Assembly (NCBI GenBank): GCA_002914845.1
Contig: JXTC01000092.1
Coordinates: 805,503 to 869,502, forward strand
Direction of reading: 5' to 3'
Length of the DNA stretch: 64,000 nucleotides
Origin: Trema orientale
Lineage: Eukaryota; Streptophyta; Magnoliopsida; Rosales; Cannabaceae
The notes under the pieces are model-generated. The model was not told where the DNA came from, did no database searches, and saw nothing but the letters and a program-made list of their open reading frames with translations. A program made the position numbers and the translations under genes. Positions 60,018-64,000 of this stretch are shown here, piece by piece. Each line of letters opens with the position of its first letter. The first letter of the stretch is position 1.

Positions 60018-63000
60018 TCCTCCATTATGTAGAATATATCATGAGAAAATATGATATGAAAAGTTATCATTTTTGAAACTATTTTTAGAAAAGTGATATT
60101 TTCGTAGCTTTTATAATTAGCTGGTAATAAGGCTCAGGGCCTCGAAGCGAAGCTTCGATTATGAATTTGGATTTATTAATGTTGAGAGACAAGTTTTGAT
60201 ATATAGCATCGCTATGTTTCGAAGTGGTATAAAGAGTCTTCTCCAAATCAATCAGCTCCTGGGTTGTTCAGGTCTCACTGAACACCACTTGAGAAGGAAA
60301 AAGAATGGTGAGCATATGAATGCTTAGTAGGGCTTCAATTACCTTTTATTAGATGAGTGCAATTTTTCAAACTTGCATAGTTAGTACCTTTCTAAAATCT
60401 ATTTATAATTTTATAAAACAAAGTTCAATGTATATCAAACAAAATAATTGTACATATCATAAATCTACCATGTATATGAGTGAGCTCTTACCGTCCTATC
60501 ATGACATTGTAATGCTGGTATTTACTGGAATAAATTTTCAGAAAATATTTTCATAAAATCATTTCAAGAACACCATAGTTTTGTAAAATCAAGAAATACA
60601 GCGGAATTGGTCATTTAAAATTTTCTATTTACAAAACCTTTCGGATCGTGATCTAATATAAATTAACTCTTGATCTAGACAAGATTAATATCCGGATTCG
60701 CTCCATAACCTTCTCGTCTTTCTATCTATTCTCGAAAGCCGTTTGATTGATCCGGTGGGTGGTCACCCTCTTGATTCCCAACAAAGAGATCCGCACACGA
60801 ACAAGAAGACAATCTTCCCGAACCGATTTCTCCGGGACGGCCGAAACAGAAAGGATAGTGAATCCCCTAGTGTGGCTGATTTTTCTCTACTATTCATCTT
60901 TTTGGTTTTCGTGTGACACTCTCTTCTTAAGGATTGTTCCACGTGTAAAACTTAATTATCCAGTCAGAGAACTTTTCTCTTTACTATAGAGAGATTAGTA
61001 AACCCTAATGGGCTTATTGGGCTTGTTGGGCTCAACTGATCATCAAATAATTATTGGGCTTTAATTTGAGCTAGGCAGGGGACCAGATGGATCCATAAAG
61101 CCCAAGCTCCAATGGACCATATACTTACTAGTATAATTAACTCTTAATTATGATTGGGACTTGTCCATTAATATTGGGGCACACCATTATAGGCCCAATA
61201 TTGAACTCTTGGACTAAATGTCATTTTTATTTTCTGTGAAGCTTATTAACAATTAATTAGCTTGATCCATTTAGCATATACCATACCTGCAGATATACCC
61301 CCTATACAATGTCGTACTAGTAGGGTGAAATTACCATATTACCCCTCTAGTACATATTTATCTCTGAGTTGCCATTTTTCATCTAATGGATAATAATTGA
61401 CTACGGCGTTTGTATCTGCTTATACCAACACAGTCAAATTCACATAGTGAATACCGTGACCCTGGTTTATATTATCCAAGTACTTGAAAAAACTCAAAGT
61501 GACATTGTACGCATGGCATCCATCATGAAAAATGTTCTGCACATTTCATACACCTTATCTTCTAAGATACCGGAATTCGAACCATAAATCGGAACTAGTC
61601 CTTTAGTAACTCAAAAAGACAAAACACATGAAAGTAAGTTCGTTAATCACTAGGATTAAGGTTTTCTACAATAGTGCTAGATTAGTGAAATTAGAAATTT
61701 AAGTTACAGCACTTAACCTTAAATTTTAATTCACTTGGTCCTGTTCGATGTTGTTATAAATTTCTTATAACACACTAGTATTTCGATCCGAAGACTCACT
61801 TCGATAATTGGAAACTTCATTAATTAAATAGACAACACTACATTCTATGGCATAGTAAAGTATTCCATCTATGCAGAATGCGAACAATTTAATTTAGACA
61901 TAATGAAATAAAGAATATAATGTCTCCCACATATGAACTCATCATACAAATAATTCTTTATCACTCATTATATGCCATGAAAAAAATAAACATACACATC
62001 ACAAGTATATCAATGGGATATAAATGAAATTAAAATTCATAACATAGAATTTATTAACAACAAATAAATAACAAATAATCCGATAATAAATTGTTTATAA
62101 TGTCAAAATAATAAACTGTTTTATAGAACATTATTCCAACATGTAATACCCCGTTACTAGAGGTACCCAGTATCCTGACACTATCCAGAAGTGTGTCAGA
62201 AAATCCTATACAGGTGTCTAGGTCTCTCACCTAGCGCTACAGTAACTCTCCAACAATCTAAACTATTGTGATGTAATAATGGTACTAAAGTGTCTGATCT
62301 TATGATATGTACAACATACCAAAGTATGTAATAACCATACATCAAATATATCATAAAAATTATGCTTAAAAACCCATTTTGTATTATTCTGGAATTTACT
62401 GAAAAATAGGCAGCATAATAACTATATTTTCCCAAAACTAAAATTTTTAAATCCTGTATAAAAACTACTTAGTCTAATCTCGGAACAATCTAACATATTT
62501 TAATAATTCACAATTCTATCAATTTTCCATTCAAGGTACGTAATTTCATACTTTCCACATATTTCATAAAATAGGTAATGATGCATATGTTAGAACAAAA
62601 CGAGTATAAAGCTATCTAATTGAACCCTTACCTCGCCCTAATAGCTATGCAAGCTATTGGTACTCATAGAATCTTCGGTTAGTCAATGGGGTGCTCAAGA
62701 TGTCGTTTTAGAAGTCCCAAAAGCTCACTTTGAGATGTGACTTTCCAACAAAGCTTCAAATTGAGAAACAGATCTCATCACTGTATTTCTAGTATCCAAA
62801 ATAGCTCAGGTAGTAATATAACTTCACCAATTTGGGTCCGGGTTGAACTCGACCTGTGGTATATAAAAAGAATCGAAACCGAAGTCTCGTGTGAAGAGAA
62901 ATAGAACTGCAAGCATATGCTAAGAATTTTGTCAAGCCACCAGAACAATTACCACAAAATAAATCAACACCTGAAAGTGGGAAAAAGTAGGGGGTGAGTA

Positions 63001-63100
63001 CGTGAATGCTCAGTAGAAATTCAATTACAAGTTTTTAACTAATATAAATACTTACTTTCAAGGTCCTGCATGGTCAGTGAAAGACTCAAATAGTTTTACT
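60018..63100. mobile_element. rearranged copies of the long-LTR family
   Basis: Segments match the solo LTRs at 14999 and 37473. 60030-60240 matches about 16430-16600 in the opposite orientation. 60270-60510 and 62147-62900 match about 15400-16400 in the same orientation, interrupted by the solo LTR at 60513-62141. 62960-63060 matches about 37990-38090 as the start of another copy. The order and strands show at least one rearrangement or several independent fragments. No outer duplication was identified. Non-coding fossils. Confidence 0.6.
60513..62141. mobile_element. solo LTR inserted in the long-LTR fragment
   Basis: 1629 bp, starting TGCTGGTATT and ending TTATTCCAACA, with a perfect 5-bp duplication TGTAA at 60508-60512 and 62142-62146. 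The host repeat (tgtaatacccc...) is recognisable on both sides. It holds no gag-pol. The family was not identified. Confidence 0.75.
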
Positions 63101-63603
63101 GAAGTCCAAATAAAAATTATCATCCAAAGGTTTAAATCTCCCAAAACCTTATAAAACACCATCTCAAAATAGAAATCATTTTCTAAAGGTTCAAATATTC
63201 AAAATTATTGTAAATCTTAGTCTCAAAACAAATTCATTATCCGAAGGTTCAAACATTCCAAACCATTGTAAAACATCACATCAAATCCAGTACATATATA
63301 TTCAAGTCTTCACAAGTATATTAAATACCACCTAATTCTATAATATCTAATATATTTGACATACGTGAGTTCCAGCCATCTATGTGATGACCATGAGTTT
63401 TATTCCTTTATTTTTTTATATTCTAGTATTTTGTTAAAATACCATGATTCCGGTGTTCTTTTGGAAACACCGTAATTCTGTCGGCGCCGCGTGTGATGCA
63501 TATGCAATACAATGCTATATGAATGACATGAATCAGAATATATACCATTTTTCACAAATTCTCAAACAGACCATGCAATGTTTTTAATTTAATCAACTGT
63601 AGG
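63101..63603. other. LTR-like non-coding sequence, no gene
   Basis: Continues the AT-rich repeat from 62.9 kb. Repeated 'aaaggttcaaa..tcccaaa' words occur at 63128, 63187 and 63244, spaced about 58 bp, suggesting a degraded short tandem array. Confidence 0.4.
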
Positions 63604-64000
63604 AATGGCCAAATGAAGCTTTCATTCAATAACATGAAATTAGAAGTCAACATCTTCCACATTGAAAAACAGCCGCAAGTAGAGGATGAGTGCTATCTGT
63701 CATACTTGGTAGACTCATTAGTTGAGGAGAAAGTGTGTTTACAGAAAAATCAGGATCCACTTGAAAACTTTCTCCTTAATTTACCTACTTCGGATTATTT
63801 TATACCTGCTAAACTTTATGATTTATTTGTCATATATGGGCAGGATAAAATTCCTAGATTCTGGCAACCACGCTTCGAGGAGTTGCCATATGAAAGATAA
63901 AAGCCGAAATTGTCAGCCCTTGAGACACCAAAAGTTGAGTTAGCCTAACTAACTAAAGGTTTGAAACACGTATTGTTGGAATCAGGTGATACCTTTCTGT
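63604..64000 (+). pseudogene. Ty3/gypsy (Athila/Tat-like) pol fragment running off the window
   Basis: The plus strand reads LSFNNMKLEVNIFHI, then DSLVEEKVCLQ, QDPLENFLLN, and later PKLSALETPKVELA. This is the region between protease and reverse transcriptase in plant Athila/Tat gypsy elements. Its continuation lies beyond the window. It is not in one uninterrupted frame, and I call it a fossil. Confidence 0.7.

Noticed and set aside
1-64000. Prokaryotic-type defence system, CRISPR array, biosynthetic cluster or tRNA/rRNA genes
   Set aside because: Nothing of the kind was seen. The direct repeats found are tandem duplications, microsatellites or LTRs, and no cloverleaf-like sequence with A and B boxes stood out by eye.

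Overview
The window is AT-rich nuclear DNA from a flowering plant, probably a dicot. The evidence is intron-rich genes with plant splice signals, plant-type transporters, Sirevirus, Tnt1-like and Tat/Athila-like LTR retrotransposons, and many MITEs. I found two host protein-coding genes. Everything else recognisable is transposon or intergenic DNA. No rRNA, tRNA, CRISPR array or prokaryote-like system was seen.

Host gene 1 (+ strand, 6316-13014) has 16 coding exons and encodes a 538-residue major facilitator protein of the Spinster (SPNS) family, with a G-box and TATA box just upstream. Host gene 2 (- strand, 50454 down to 43536) has 8 coding exons and encodes a 702-residue ABCG/WBC half-transporter of the ABCG11/12/13/15 type, with a TATA box about 100 bp upstream of the ATG. 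For both, every splice junction follows GT-AG and the exon lengths sum to an intact reading frame. They are separated by about 30 kb of transposon-rich DNA, and nothing suggests they act in one pathway.

Region by region: 1-1240 is the end of a Sirevirus-type LTR. 1.2-6.2 kb holds three MITEs, a 75-bp tandem repeat and gene 1's upstream region. 6.3-13.0 kb is gene 1, with a solo LTR in intron 1. 14.1-36.1 kb is a four-level retrotransposon nest: an old minus-strand copia element, split by a long solo LTR, split by a Tat-like coding-poor element, whose 3' LTR holds a Sirevirus-like element and whose interior holds another solo LTR. Four of the insertions keep matching 5-bp target-site duplications (two perfect or near-perfect pairs per level). 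37.5-40.9 kb is a second, 3.46-kb solo LTR of the same long-LTR family. 42.7-43.0 kb is a CACTA-like MITE next to gene 2. 43.5-50.5 kb is gene 2, with a MITE in intron 7 and a tandem duplication in intron 1. 50.6-55.7 kb is mostly featureless. 55.7-57.1 kb is a LINE 3' fragment holding a MITE. 58.1-60.0 kb has a Tnt1-like solo LTR and a Mutator-type MITE with very long inverted repeats. 60.0-63.6 kb is a rearranged cluster of the long-LTR family with a further solo LTR inserted. The right edge enters a gypsy element.

I did not find a convincing new biological system. The most unusual structures are the Sirevirus-like element whose parts face in opposite directions inside one pair of target duplications, the family of 2.3-3.5 kb solo LTRs, and GC-rich palindromic modules shared by two different LTR families. 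All similarity figures are by-eye estimates.
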